Assembly: GCA_017380575.1 (NCBI GenBank) | Contig: JAFODS010000074.1 | Location: 19,565 to 83,564 of the forward strand | Direction of reading: 5' to 3' | From: Clostridia bacterium | Lineage (GTDB): Bacteria > Bacillota > Clostridia > Oscillospirales > Acutalibacteraceae | Length of the DNA stretch: 64,000 nucleotides | Part shown: one piece after another, positions 25,068 to 34,330 of the stretch | How the letters are laid out: each line of letters begins with the position of its first letter | Position numbering within the stretch: position 1 is the stretch's first letter | The notes under the pieces: generated by a model | Database searches by the model: none | Seen by the model: only the letters and a program-made list of their open reading frames with translations | Told to the model about the DNA's origin: nothing | Made by a program: the position numbers and the translations under genes

Positions 25068-25802
25068 ATGGATTCTTTGATCCCTTGGTTGGATCCGTTC
25101 CGTCAGGTCACATTTTCTGCATTAATCATTAAAGTTCTTATGGCAGTCTTCTTCGGCGGACTTATCGGACTTGAACGCGGACAAAAGCACCGTGCGGCAG
25201 GCAGCCGTACTTATATGATTGTTTGTCTCGGTGCCGCACTTACGATGATACTCAGCCAGTATGAAGCAAACCTTCTTTCAGGACTCTGGGCAGAAATTGC
25301 CGATAAAGTCGGAATAAAAACAGACGTTTCACGTTTCGGTGCACAGGTTATCAACGGAATCGGTTTCCTCGGTGCGGGTACGATTATTGTTACGGGACGT
25401 CAGGAGGTTAAGGGTCTTACAACTGCAGCCGGTCTTTGGGCTTCGGCATGTATGGGACTTGCAATCGGTTCGGGTTTCTACGAATGTGCAGTTTTCGGAT
25501 TCCTTCTTATTCTTATCACAACAACAATTTTCAACAAGCTCGGTGCGTGGGTAATTGCCAATGCAAGGAATATGGACCTTTACGTTGAATTTGACAGAAT
25601 GGATAACCTCGGTGAAATTATCAGCACCATCAAAGCTTTGAATATTCAAATTTTTGATGTTGATACACAGCGAGAAAAACAGTCCAACGGTGTTGTCATC
25701 GGTGCGGTAATTTCGATGGGTCTCCCGAAGGGCGAAACCCATTCTCACGTAATGTCGAAAATTTCAAAGCTCGATTACGTCACGCTTGTTGATGAAATAT
25801 AA
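25068..25802 (+). CDS. MgtC/SapB family membrane protein (first copy)
   Basis: A 244-residue protein with about four membrane helices and the MgtC signature (GGLIGLERGQKHRAAGSRTYMIVCLGAALTM split as GLERG, RAAGSRT, LGA). GIGFLGAGTIIV and VKGLTTAAGLW are also diagnostic. The C-terminal 85 residues form a soluble ACT-like domain. Family members are linked to magnesium limitation and membrane potential. AAGGAGGG precedes the ATG. A paralogue follows after 12 bases. Confidence 0.9.
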   Translation: MDSLIPWLDPFRQVTFSALIIKVLMAVFFGGLIGLERGQKHRAAGSRTYMIVCLGAALTMILSQYEANLLSGLWAEIADKVGIKTDVSRFGAQVINGIGFLGAGTIIVTGRQEVKGLTTAAGLWASACMGLAIGSGFYECAVFGFLLILITTTIFNKLGAWVIANARNMDLYVEFDRMDNLGEIISTIKALNIQIFDVDTQREKQSNGVVIGAVISMGLPKGETHSHVMSKISKLDYVTLVDEI

Positions 25803-25814
25803 GGAGGGTGAAGA

Positions 25815-26495
25815 ATGCTTGGTTTTCTTGATGTCTTAAGAGACGTTACAACCGTTTCCGTGCTCTTCCGCCTCTTTGTTGCTGTCGTATGCGGCGGTAT
25901 AATCGGTATCGAGCGAGAGCATAAGCGCCGTCCGGCAGGCTTCCGCACCCATATCCTTATCTGCCTCGGTGCATCAATGACAACTCTTACAAGTCAGTTC
26001 TTGTTTTACGATCTTAATCTTTATACGGATATCGGCAGACTTGGTGCTCAGGTTGTTGCAGGTATCGGTTTCATCGGTGCCGGTGCAATCATCGTAACAA
26101 AGCGTCGTCAGGTAAAGGGTCTTACAACTGCAGCAGGTCTTTGGACTTGTGCAATTATCGGACTTGCAATCGGTGCAGGATACTATGAAGCGGCTGTGAT
26201 CGCAACGTTTGTTATTGTTATTGCGGAAATCTTTTTTGTTAAGTTTGAATATTGGGTTCTTGTTAATTCAAGAAACCTCAATATCTATGTTGAATATGAA
26301 GATAACGAAAATCTTGATAACGTTATCCGTCTTATCAAGGGTTACAGAATTGTTATCATCGACCTTGAAATTACAAAATCGGGTAACAATGCCTGTGCGA
26401 TTTTCCAGCTTCAGCTTCCGAAGAAGATTTCGCACGATAAAATTATGACGGCAATTTCAACCGCTGAAGGAATCGTTTCGGTCGAAGAATTGTAA
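25815..26495 (+). CDS. MgtC/SapB family membrane protein (second copy)
   Basis: A 226-residue paralogue of the preceding protein, with GIIGIEREHKRRPAGFRTH, IGFIGAGAIIV and VKGLTTAAGLW, and the same ACT-like C-terminal domain. The two are clearly tandem duplicates that have diverged, particularly in the loop after the second helix, which is about 20 residues shorter here. AAGGAGGGTG precedes the ATG. Confidence 0.9.
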   Translation: MLGFLDVLRDVTTVSVLFRLFVAVVCGGIIGIEREHKRRPAGFRTHILICLGASMTTLTSQFLFYDLNLYTDIGRLGAQVVAGIGFIGAGAIIVTKRRQVKGLTTAAGLWTCAIIGLAIGAGYYEAAVIATFVIVIAEIFFVKFEYWVLVNSRNLNIYVEYEDNENLDNVIRLIKGYRIVIIDLEITKSGNNACAIFQLQLPKKISHDKIMTAISTAEGIVSVEEL

Positions 26496-26502
26496 ATTTG
26501 TG

Positions 26503-26531
26503 TTGTAAAAAGTCTTTCAATGTAGTATCAT
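26503..26531 (+). promoter_or_regulatory. Promoter of the GH78 gene
   Basis: TTGTAA, 17-base spacer, TATCAT, just before the GGAGG of the gene. Confidence 0.6.
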
Positions 26532-26549
26532 CTTTTCGGAGGCGATACT

Positions 26550-28724
26550 ATGACACACAAAGAACTTTTTTCAGATGCAAGATGGATATGCCCGAAGAGT
26601 GACGCCGATGCGGCACTTTTTCGTGCTGAATTTATAAACAATAAGGCTCAGTCTGCAGAAATAACAATCTGCGGATTGGGCTATTTTATTTTGTATATCA
26701 ACGGTCAGCGTGTGAGCGAGGACGAATTTGCTCCTGCTTATACGGATTATCACAACCGTCCGGATATGGTGCTTTCATATCCTTTGAACGACGTTTTTTC
26801 ACACAGAATTCACGTAATGAAATATGACATTACAAAATATCTGCGTGAGGGTAAAAACGTTCTCGGTGTAATGGTCGGCGGCGGATTTTATCACCAGCTT
26901 TTAAGAAAAGGTGAGGGTAATGTCAGCTACGGAAAAATCAAGCTTTGCTATAAAATTGATTTTGAGGACGGAACCCATGTTCTCTCTGATGCGAACACAC
27001 TTTACAAAAGAGGCTTTTTTGTGAAGTCAAACCTTTTCCACGGTGAAAATCACGACTTTTCAAGATTCGACAGACAGTGGAACACACTTGAAGCACAGAA
27101 ACACGGATGGGCAAAGCCTGATATCGTAACACCGCCTTTGAGCAATTATCTTATTCAGAACTGTCCGTCAGATAAAGTTGTTGAAACTCTCGTTCCTGAG
27201 CTTGTTAAAGAAGCTGATACATATAATGTATATAAGGTGGAAAGAAACATTACGGGTTATCCTGTTCTTCGCTGTAAGGAAAGCTCGGAGCACCTTTGGT
27301 ATGAATGTGCGGAGGAGCTTGATGAAAAGCTTGATATTGACAATACATCCGTTGGCTACGGTGAACAAAGACAGCGTTATTTTGCAATAACGGACGGTGT
27401 TGGTGAGCTTTATCATCCGTACTTTACCTGGCACGGTTTTCAGTATTTCGCTGTCAGCAACAACTGTGAAGTCGCTGAAGTACGCGTGATTCATACGGAT
27501 ATGGATGTAACATCATCTTTCGAATGCAGTGACGAAACACTCAATTGGTATTACAAGGCTTTTTTGAATACTCAGCTCGGAAACACTCACGGCTGTATTC
27601 CGTCGGACTGTCCGCACCGTGAACGCCTCGGATATACGGGTGACGGAATGCTTACCTGCAATGCCGTTATGACTGAGTTCGATGCCGAAAAAATGTACAG
27701 AAAATGGATTGAGGATATCAAAGACTGTCAGGATCAGCTGACGGGTCACGTTCAGCACACAGCACCGTTCGGTGGCGGTGGTGGCGGTCCTGCAGGCTGG
27801 GGCGGTGCGATGATAGTTGTACCGTATCATTTCTACCGTCATTATGGTGATGTTGAAGCACTAAGAGATGTTTATCCCAATATGGCAAAGTTCGTTGAAT
27901 ATATGGAAAGCCGTTGTGAGAACGGACTTATTGTACGCGAAGAAAAAGACGGTTGGTGCCTTGGCGATTGGTGTACACCTGAAAAAGTTGCAATTCCCGA
28001 ACCGTTTGTAAACACAACACTCTACATAAGCCAGCTTAAAATGCTTGTTCAGCTCTGTAATGCTATCGGTGTTGATACAGCGGATTACGAAAAGATGATT
28101 GCGGAGCATACAGACGCTGTACAGAAGGCTTATGCTGACGGAAACGGAAGCTTCCTTTCCTGCCTTCAGGGTGCGGATGCCTTTGCCGCAGAGTGCGGAG
28201 CAGGGGACGAGAGAACAATCGGAAATCTTGTTGAAAAATACACATCTCTTCAGCAGTTTGATACAGGTATTTTCGGCACACTCAGCCTTATGAATGTTCT
28301 TTACTCGTCGGGTAACGGAAATCTTGCAACTGAGCTTCTTGCAAACAAAAACACGGTTTCATTTGAAACAATGAGAAAAGCAGGTGCTTCTACAATCTGG
28401 GAAAACTGGAATGCAGAATCGTCACATTCTCACCCGATGTTCGGTGCAAGCACGGTTTATCTTTTCAACGATATTCTCGGCATTAAACAGACCGAAAATT
28501 CCGTAAGATACGACGAGGTTATAATCAAACCCGTTTTTGCCGATTGCCTTGACTTTGCAAAAGGTTATATAACCACACCTCACGGAAAGATTTCTGTTGA
28601 CTGGAAAAAAGATAACGGTGAGATTTCTGTTGAAATCAATATTCCCGAAGGCGTAAAAGCGAAATTCAGCTACGGTGAAAAAGAAAAATCACTTACTGCG
28701 GGATTTAACAAAATTGATATATAA
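26550..28724 (+). CDS. Glycoside hydrolase family 78 (alpha-L-rhamnosidase-like), cytoplasmic
   Basis: A 724-residue enzyme without a signal peptide. An N-terminal beta-sandwich (residues 1-330; GYFILYINGQRVSEDEFAP) is followed by the (alpha/alpha)6 barrel. The conserved SDCPHRERLGYTGDG block is near residue 352-366 and carries the expected acidic residues; WENWN near residue 617 includes the second acidic residue. A short C-terminal beta domain (YITTPHGKISVDW) completes the family layout. It likely releases terminal rhamnose from imported glycosides; the substrate is inferred. A Gly-rich loop (GGGGGGPAGWGG) is present around residue 410. Confidence 0.9.
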   Translation: MTHKELFSDARWICPKSDADAALFRAEFINNKAQSAEITICGLGYFILYINGQRVSEDEFAPAYTDYHNRPDMVLSYPLNDVFSHRIHVMKYDITKYLREGKNVLGVMVGGGFYHQLLRKGEGNVSYGKIKLCYKIDFEDGTHVLSDANTLYKRGFFVKSNLFHGENHDFSRFDRQWNTLEAQKHGWAKPDIVTPPLSNYLIQNCPSDKVVETLVPELVKEADTYNVYKVERNITGYPVLRCKESSEHLWYECAEELDEKLDIDNTSVGYGEQRQRYFAITDGVGELYHPYFTWHGFQYFAVSNNCEVAEVRVIHTDMDVTSSFECSDETLNWYYKAFLNTQLGNTHGCIPSDCPHRERLGYTGDGMLTCNAVMTEFDAEKMYRKWIEDIKDCQDQLTGHVQHTAPFGGGGGGPAGWGGAMIVVPYHFYRHYGDVEALRDVYPNMAKFVEYMESRCENGLIVREEKDGWCLGDWCTPEKVAIPEPFVNTTLYISQLKMLVQLCNAIGVDTADYEKMIAEHTDAVQKAYADGNGSFLSCLQGADAFAAECGAGDERTIGNLVEKYTSLQQFDTGIFGTLSLMNVLYSSGNGNLATELLANKNTVSFETMRKAGASTIWENWNAESSHSHPMFGASTVYLFNDILGIKQTENSVRYDEVIIKPVFADCLDFAKGYITTPHGKISVDWKKDNGEISVEINIPEGVKAKFSYGEKEKSLTAGFNKIDI

Positions 28725-28730
28725 GAAAAA

Positions 28731-28754
28731 TCCCTGACTCGTCTGAGTCAGGGA
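28731..28754. terminator. Bidirectional terminator
   Basis: Hairpin TCCCTGACTC/GAGTCAGGGA with A-run left and T-rich right flank. Confidence 0.85.
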
Positions 28755-28760
28755 TAAATT

Positions 28761-29687
28761 TTATTCAAAAAGCGGAGTTGAGAAGTATCTCTCTGCTGTG
28801 TCAGGAAGAACGGTTACAACCGTCTTGCCTTTACCGAGCTTCTTTGCAAGCTTCATTGCTGCGGCAACGTTTGTACCGCTTGAAATTCCGCACATAATAC
28901 CTTCTTTTGCTGCAAGGTCGCGTGCTGTCTGCAAAGCTTCCTCGTCCTTTATGATGCAGACATCGTTATAAATCGAAGTGTTAAGGATAGGAGGAATAAG
29001 TCCGTCGCCGATACCCATCTGGACGTGAGTTCCGATTGATCCGCCCGAAAGAATTGCAGCGTGTTCAGGCTCAACAGCCCAAATTTCGATTTCGGGATTT
29101 TTCTTCTTGAGTGTTTCACCGATACCTGTTATTGTGCCGCCTGTGCCGATGCCTGAGCAGAAGCCGTGAATCGGACCGTCAACCTGATTGAGAATTTCAA
29201 CACCTGTCTGTTCACGCTGAATTGCAACGTTTGCAGGATTTTCAAACTGCTGAGGAACGAAAACGTTCGGATTTTCGTCACGCATCTTAAGTGCGAGCTT
29301 AAGGCATTCGTCAATGCAGTCACCGATATTGCCTGCATCGTGAACGTAGACAACCTCTGCACCGTAATGCTCAACGATTTTTCGTCTTTCTTCGCTGACG
29401 GAATCGGGCATAATAATAATTGCCTTGTAGCCTCTTACCGCACTTACAAGTGCAAGACCGATTCCCTGATTGCCGCTTGTCGGTTCAACGATTATTGTAT
29501 CTTTGTTAATAAGACCGCGGTTTTCAGCATCAATAATCATATTGTATGCTGTTCTTGTTTTGATTGAACCGCCAACGTTGAGACCTTCGTATTTAACAAG
29601 GATTTCAGCGCTGTCAGAATCAACCATATTCGCGAGCCTGATAAGGGGAGTGTTACCCATTGCTTCTAAAACATTGTTGTAAATCAT
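28761..29687 (-). CDS. cysK: Cysteine synthase family PLP enzyme
   Basis: A 308-residue fold-type II PLP enzyme of the O-acetylserine sulfhydrylase family. The PLP lysine is Lys43 in GGSIKTRTA, the substrate loop is TSGNQGIGLA, and the phosphate-binding loop is GTGGTITGIG. The usual family motifs are NPGGSVKDR and TSGNTG, so this is a variant at both places and could use a related substrate. CAGGAG precedes the ATG. Monocistronic with its own promoter. Confidence 0.88.
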   Translation of the reverse strand: MIYNNVLEAMGNTPLIRLANMVDSDSAEILVKYEGLNVGGSIKTRTAYNMIIDAENRGLINKDTIIVEPTSGNQGIGLALVSAVRGYKAIIIMPDSVSEERRKIVEHYGAEVVYVHDAGNIGDCIDECLKLALKMRDENPNVFVPQQFENPANVAIQREQTGVEILNQVDGPIHGFCSGIGTGGTITGIGETLKKKNPEIEIWAVEPEHAAILSGGSIGTHVQMGIGDGLIPPILNTSIYNDVCIIKDEEALQTARDLAAKEGIMCGISSGTNVAAAMKLAKKLGKGKTVVTVLPDTAERYFSTPLFE

Positions 29688-29769
29688 CTGAATTACTCCT
29701 GATATAAAACGTTTTTACTATAATATGCCGTGTGTAAAATCCTGACACAGTCAGAACAAAAATCAATGT

Positions 29770-29798
29770 AGTATACCATAAATGTGTTTTAATATCAA
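29770..29798 (-). promoter_or_regulatory. Promoter of cysK
   Basis: Minus strand TTGATA, 17-base spacer, TATACT, leaving a 5' leader of about 75 bases. Confidence 0.5.
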
Positions 29799-29829
29799 TA
29801 TTTATAATGAAAATTTTTACATCAATTTG

Positions 29830-29858
29830 TTGACAGGTCATTTCTATTGTGGTAGAAT
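29830..29858 (+). promoter_or_regulatory. Promoter of the Big_2/DUF4474 gene
   Basis: TTGACA, 17-base spacer, TAGAAT. Confidence 0.75.
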
Positions 29859-29920
29859 GGCTTGCATTTTTGAAAACTGTTTTTATAAAGTAAATGATAC
29901 AAATTAATAGGAGGTAAACT

Positions 29921-31072
29921 ATGAAAACTACAAAGAAATCAATAAGATTCATTGCACTTGTGCTCGTTCTGATTATGGTTGCATCCGCTTCGCCCTTGAG
30001 TGCGGCTGCACTTAACAAGTCCGTACCGGCAGAAAGTGCAGGTCACACACTTGTTATGCAGAGTGATCACCTTACAGTTGCAAGAAAGAAAACAATCCAG
30101 ATGACAGCAACGGTAACAAATGTTGAGGAGCAGCCCGTTATATACTGGGCATCTTCAGATGAAAGCATTGCAACTGTTGACCACAACGGTGTTGTTAAGG
30201 GTGTTTCTGTCGGTGTTGTTACAATTGCGGCAGCAACAGTTGTTGACGGTGAAGTTCTCAGCGGAGAGTTCACAATCAATGTTGTAAGACAGAACAATTT
30301 CCTCAGAAACCTTCTTGAAGATAAGCAGGTTCTCAGCTATCAGTACAGCTATATTGACGATTATTATTATACAAATGATAAGGATGCATGGCAGTACAAT
30401 TTCGGCTTCGGAAAGATTTATGACTTCGTTTCACCCTACATTCTTCTTGAGTACGACTATATCCGCGTTTTCTTTACTTACGAGAACAAGGACTGGATGC
30501 TTCAGATGTGGAAGGGTCAGTACGGCCTTGTTTTCTACGGCGGTGAAGTTGGTATTTATACCAAGGAGCACTCAGATAAGGGTATCGATGAGTGGACATT
30601 CTTTAACTGCCCCGCAGAGGAAGATTGGATCAATATGGAAATGACTCTCTGGCACGAGGATATCAACGGCAACTGGAACCGTGAATTCACAAGAGAGTAT
30701 GATAAATACTGGTGGTGTACAGGCTTCAAAAACGGACATCTCCGTCAGGAAGAGCCTGCAGATGAGCTTCGTCTTACAGGCAGAATGACATTCAAGGACG
30801 CTGAAATGACAAAGCTTGTTGCAGACGGACTTGCAGAATGCGGACTTGCAAAAGCAGGTAGCAAAAATGCGATGGGTGTTGACTCAATTTATGTTGACGG
30901 CAACGATATCCATTTCAGCTGGCAGAACATCTCTGAAGCAGAAAGCACAATGCTTATCAAGGTAAGCACAGGTATTCTCGGTTCACTTCTTGTTCTTCCG
31001 TTTGCTCCGATGATTCTTCCTTTTGTCGGTGCTTACGCAGTGCTCGTATTGCTTACATCAGGTCTTCTTTAA
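29921..31072 (+). CDS. Secreted Big_2 and DUF4474 protein
   Basis: A 383-residue exported protein. Residues 1-30 are a signal peptide; 45-125 are a Big_2 Ig-like domain (IYWASSDESIATVDHNG); 130-325 match DUF4474 as I recall it (AWQYNFGFGKIYDFVSP, MLQMWKGQYGLVFYGGEVGIYTK). The last 35 residues are very hydrophobic and end without a positive tail. AGGAGG precedes the ATG. DUF4474 has no known function. Confidence 0.82.
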   Translation: MKTTKKSIRFIALVLVLIMVASASPLSAAALNKSVPAESAGHTLVMQSDHLTVARKKTIQMTATVTNVEEQPVIYWASSDESIATVDHNGVVKGVSVGVVTIAAATVVDGEVLSGEFTINVVRQNNFLRNLLEDKQVLSYQYSYIDDYYYTNDKDAWQYNFGFGKIYDFVSPYILLEYDYIRVFFTYENKDWMLQMWKGQYGLVFYGGEVGIYTKEHSDKGIDEWTFFNCPAEEDWINMEMTLWHEDINGNWNREFTREYDKYWWCTGFKNGHLRQEEPADELRLTGRMTFKDAEMTKLVADGLAECGLAKAGSKNAMGVDSIYVDGNDIHFSWQNISEAESTMLIKVSTGILGSLLVLPFAPMILPFVGAYAVLVLLTSGLL

Positions 31073-31085
31073 TTTAATAATATCT

Positions 31086-31112
31086 CCAAAGACCGCCTTG
31101 TGCGGTCTTTGG
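31086..31112 (+). terminator. Terminator
   Basis: Hairpin CCAAAGACCGC/GCGGTCTTTGG followed by TTTTTT. Confidence 0.9.
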
Positions 31113-31164
31113 TTTTTTAGAAAATCCAATCTGGTGTGTTTGATGAACACTAACGTTTGCACTA

Positions 31165-31193
31165 TTGAAATTCACCTTGGTTTCTTTTATAAT
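31165..31193 (+). promoter_or_regulatory. Promoter of the DUF6560-like gene
   Basis: TTGAAA, 17-base spacer, TATAAT. Confidence 0.75.
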
Positions 31194-31221
31194 GTACTCA
31201 GAAAATAAGGAGGGTGTAAAG

Positions 31222-32277
31222 ATGAATCCATTAATTCGTCCGATTGTAAAGATAATAGACAAAGAGCTTCATAAACCGAAAAAGGGTGATGGGAAAACGG
31301 TGTATCTTCCTCCGTTGTTGCTTATAATCGGAATTGTGTGTACGGCTGTGCTATTGATTCCTGCTTTCTTTGGATTCTTCATAATGAAATCAATCGGCGG
31401 AGGGGTTGCTTTCCTTGCCATGGCGTTATTGTCATCTTCAATGATTATCGGATATTTTAACCAACGTATTTACTACGACGAAAGCGGATTTGTTTCAAAA
31501 ACATTTTTTGGAAATAAACGAGAATTTTTGTATTCCGATATAGAATATATTTCAGGCAGATTCGAAAAGGATACTAAAATCATCGCTAAAGGTAAAAAGA
31601 TTCATCTCGATGAAATTGCGATCGGAAAAATTGAGTTTATCGCTTTTGCAGAAAAACAGTATCAAAAAACAAATTGCGGAAAATCGATTCCTAAAAAGAA
31701 TAAGACCTCGAAATTTGACTTTGTTTTTAAAGGAAATGTCCGCAATCCTGGTGCGCCTATATTTGTTTATGCGTTTATAACGGTACTCTGGTTGGTTGTA
31801 ATTGCGTTTGTCCTTTTTTATAACCAACCAACTGAAATGGATTCGCTTGAATTCAAAACCGTAACGGTACAAAGCTACAGAATAAAAGGTGACGAAATTC
31901 AGCTTGATATTGACGGTTTTGAAACAAGACCGTATCTGCGCGGTTATGAACAGACGATAGCTGATTATAATGGATTTATTTCCTTGCTTAACAACAAATC
32001 AGAATTTGAAATCGGATATGAAACATTTGTTGATGACCGCGTAACGAAATACAGAATTGAATATGTAAAGGATAAAAACGGTACGGTTTATACCACTCCG
32101 GAAGATTATTATAGGTTCTATCAGTCTGAAAGGAAAATTTTGGCTGTTTTCATTTTATGCTTAGTTATTGTGTGGTTGTTATACGTTGGTTTTGTAATAT
32201 ATGTCGGAAGAAATCCAAGAAAATTCAAGCCTGAATTTGTACACAAATTCTTTAAAAAGGGCGATATAAAGTTTTAA
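31222..32277 (+). CDS. Membrane protein with PH-like core, function unknown
   Basis: A 351-residue protein. Two adjacent N-terminal helices (residues 28-80) are followed by a PH-like beta stretch (YYDESGFVSKTFFGNKREFLYSDIEYISG), a third helix near 190, an extracellular region and a fourth helix near 315-335. The layout resembles DUF6560-type proteins, but the match is uncertain. ATG at 31222 follows AAGGAGGG; the longer frame starts within the promoter. Confidence 0.75.
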   Translation: MNPLIRPIVKIIDKELHKPKKGDGKTVYLPPLLLIIGIVCTAVLLIPAFFGFFIMKSIGGGVAFLAMALLSSSMIIGYFNQRIYYDESGFVSKTFFGNKREFLYSDIEYISGRFEKDTKIIAKGKKIHLDEIAIGKIEFIAFAEKQYQKTNCGKSIPKKNKTSKFDFVFKGNVRNPGAPIFVYAFITVLWLVVIAFVLFYNQPTEMDSLEFKTVTVQSYRIKGDEIQLDIDGFETRPYLRGYEQTIADYNGFISLLNNKSEFEIGYETFVDDRVTKYRIEYVKDKNGTVYTTPEDYYRFYQSERKILAVFILCLVIVWLLYVGFVIYVGRNPRKFKPEFVHKFFKKGDIKF

Positions 32278-32280
32278 AGA

Positions 32281-32317
32281 AAACTCTGCGCATTTCATCA
32301 GGATGCGTAGAGTTTTT
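32281..32317 (+). terminator. Terminator
   Basis: Hairpin AAACTCTGCGCAT/ATGCGTAGAGTTT with one G-U pair, followed by TTGTATAA. Confidence 0.75.
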
Positions 32318-32433
32318 GTATAATATTGCTGTTGATAAGGTCACCTTGCTCAAACAGCGAGGGAGAATATTTTACCGAGAAAAATTCTTGTTATATATGT
32401 GGCAAAAGAGCAGTCCTTTATTCGTATATTAAA

Positions 32434-32708
32434 AAACACCTCGACAAATTCGGGTTTGTAGAACAGATTTCAAATCAACAATTGTAGGGGCGACCATTGG
32501 TCGTCCACAAAAACGTAATTGATTAAGCGGACGCGCAATGCGCGCCCCTACGAACCCTGTTTCAATCAATCACGTAGGGACGGGCGTCCTCGACCGTCCG
32601 TTAATTCAGCGTAATCTGCGGACCGTCCGGGAGGCCGGTCCCTACGAGCACAGAGATAGATGGTGCAAAATCAAAGAACTCTACAAACCCGAATGTGTCG
32701 GGGTGTTT
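32434..32708. repeat. MITE-like element A (275 bases) with 29-base inverted ends
   Basis: The left end 32434-32462 (AAACACCTCGACAAATTCGG and on) and the right end 32680-32708 are inverted copies differing at two positions. Inside are two palindromic GTAGGGGCG...CGCCCCTAC-type units (32484-32551 and 32572-32646). No ORF of substance is present. Elements B and C share the end motif. Confidence 0.75.
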
Positions 32709-32806
32709 GGCATTATTGTCAGATGCAACAGCATATTTTATGTTTCACAAAAGCTTTACCGAAAAGATTGCAAAAATATGCAGAAAACTTGAATTTATGC
32801 AATAAT

Positions 32807-32824
32807 TATGAATAATATTCAAAA
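32807..32824 (+). promoter_or_regulatory. ArgR-type operator 1
   Basis: TATGAATAATATTCAAA contains the palindrome TGAATA-A-TATTCA, close to the ARG box of Firmicutes (ATGAATAA..TTATTCAT type). It lies about 250 bases upstream of argG. Confidence 0.5.
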
Positions 32825-32881
32825 ACGTAAATCCTATCAAAAATATATGAAAATTTCTTGCATCAAATTTGCCTGAAAGTG

Positions 32882-32910
32882 TTGAAATCGGGCGAAAAAA
32901 GTGTTATATT
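32882..32910 (+). promoter_or_regulatory. Upstream promoter of the arg operon
   Basis: TTGAAA, 17-base spacer, TATATT. It would give a long leader of about 155 bases. Confidence 0.55.
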
Positions 32911-33001
32911 TATATGAACTCGTAAATTTGCATAGATTATTTGCTTTCTTTTGCGGTGGCTTGTGCAGGTTTACAAAAAGTGATTTTTTATAATTTTTCT
33001 G

Positions 33002-33030
33002 TTGCATATTTATGCATAACGTGCTAATAT
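33002..33030 (+). promoter_or_regulatory. Proximal promoter of the arg operon overlapped by a palindrome
   Basis: TTGCAT, 17-base spacer, TAATAT. The -35 and spacer contain the palindrome TGCATA-TT-TATGCA (33003-33016), an ARG-box-like site positioned to block polymerase. Confidence 0.55.
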
Positions 33031-33073
33031 ATGTGCATAAACGTTGGCAGAAATGCATATTGGAGGTTTTATT

Positions 33074-34303
33074 ATGAATAAAGAAAACATAAAGAAGGTT
33101 GTCCTTGCTTACTCAGGCGGTCTTGATACATCAATCATCATCCCTTGGCTCAAGGAAAACTACAACAACTGTGAGGTTATCGCAGTTTCAGGTAACGTTG
33201 GTCAGGCAAGTGAACTTGAAGGTCTTGAAGAAAAAGCTATCAAGACAGGTGCTTCAAAAATATACATCGAAGACCTTACAAAGGAATTCCTTGAGGACTA
33301 TGTATTCCCGGGTATCCAGGCAGGTGCAAAGTATGAGGACTATCTCCTTGGCACTGCTTACGCTCGTCCTCCCATTGCAAAGAGAATTGCTGAAATCGCT
33401 ATCGCAGAAGGTGCAGACGCTATCTGCCACGGTTGTACAGGTAAGGGTAATGACCAGGTAAGATTCGAGCTTGCTATCAAGGCTTTCGCACCTGATATGC
33501 CGATCATCGCTCCGTGGAGAGAGTGGGACATCAAGTCACGTGAGGAAGAAATCGAATACGCTGAGGCACACAACGTTCCTCTTAAGATTAACCGCGAAAC
33601 AAACTATTCAAAGGATAAGAACATCTGGCACCTTTCACACGAAGGTCTTGACCTTGAAGATCCTGCAAACGAGCCACTTTACAATAAGGAAGGCTTCCTT
33701 GAAATGGGCGTTTCTCCTGAAATGGCTCCTGATGTTCCGACATACGTTACAATCCACTTTGAAAAGGGTGTTCCCACAGCAATTGACGGTGTAGAAATGG
33801 ATGCAGTTGCTCTTGTTGAAAAGCTCAACGAGCTCGGCGGTGCAAACGGTATCGGTCTTCTTGACATCGTTGAAAACAGACTTGTTGGTATGAAATGCCG
33901 TGGCGTTTATGAAACACCGGGCGGAGCTATCCTTTACAAGGCTCACGAAGTTCTTGAGTCAATCACACTTGATAAGGAAACAGCACACTACAAGACACTT
34001 GTTGCTCAGAAGCTTGCTGAGCTTACATATAACGCACAGTGGTACACACCGCTTACAGATGCTATTCTTGCATTTGTTAAGGAAACACAGAAGACAGTTA
34101 CAGGTGACGTTAAGCTCAAGCTCTACAAGGGTAATATGATTAACGCAGGTGTAACATCACCGTTCTCACTCTACGATCCTGAAATCGCAACATTTGATGA
34201 GGATAACGTTTACAATCAGGCTGATTCAGCAGGATTTATCAACCTCTACGGTCTTCCCATCAAGGTTTATGCTAAGATGAAGGCTAAGAACAACCTTAAA
34301 TAA
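33074..34303 (+). CDS. argG: Argininosuccinate synthase
   Basis: ArgG (409 residues) joins citrulline and aspartate using ATP. The N-terminal P-loop-like [10 protein letters not shown] at residues 10-19 and the [13 protein letters not shown] segment around residue 118 are intact, as is the [12 protein letters not shown]-like citrulline region ([13 protein letters not shown]). ATG at 33074 follows GGAGG; the ten-codon extension upstream has no ribosome binding site. First gene of argG-argH-argF-carA-carB. Confidence 0.97.
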   Translation: MNKENIKKVVLAYSGGLDTSIIIPWLKENYNNCEVIAVSGNVGQASELEGLEEKAIKTGASKIYIEDLTKEFLEDYVFPGIQAGAKYEDYLLGTAYARPPIAKRIAEIAIAEGADAICHGCTGKGNDQVRFELAIKAFAPDMPIIAPWREWDIKSREEEIEYAEAHNVPLKINRETNYSKDKNIWHLSHEGLDLEDPANEPLYNKEGFLEMGVSPEMAPDVPTYVTIHFEKGVPTAIDGVEMDAVALVEKLNELGGANGIGLLDIVENRLVGMKCRGVYETPGGAILYKAHEVLESITLDKETAHYKTLVAQKLAELTYNAQWYTPLTDAILAFVKETQKTVTGDVKLKLYKGNMINAGVTSPFSLYDPEIATFDEDNVYNQADSAGFINLYGLPIKVYAKMKAKNNLK

Positions 34304-34330
34304 TCAATTAATCAATTCGGAGAAGTTACT

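Noticed and set aside
32434-32708. Element A as a complete insertion sequence
   Set aside because: No transposase frame is inside; only short inverted ends and palindromes are present.
32538-32792. 84-codon plus-strand frame
   Set aside because: It runs through the palindromic repeat of element A and has no ribosome binding site.
32837-33058. 73-codon minus-strand frame upstream of argG
   Set aside because: It covers the arg promoter and operator region, is A/T-rich by composition and has no family pattern.
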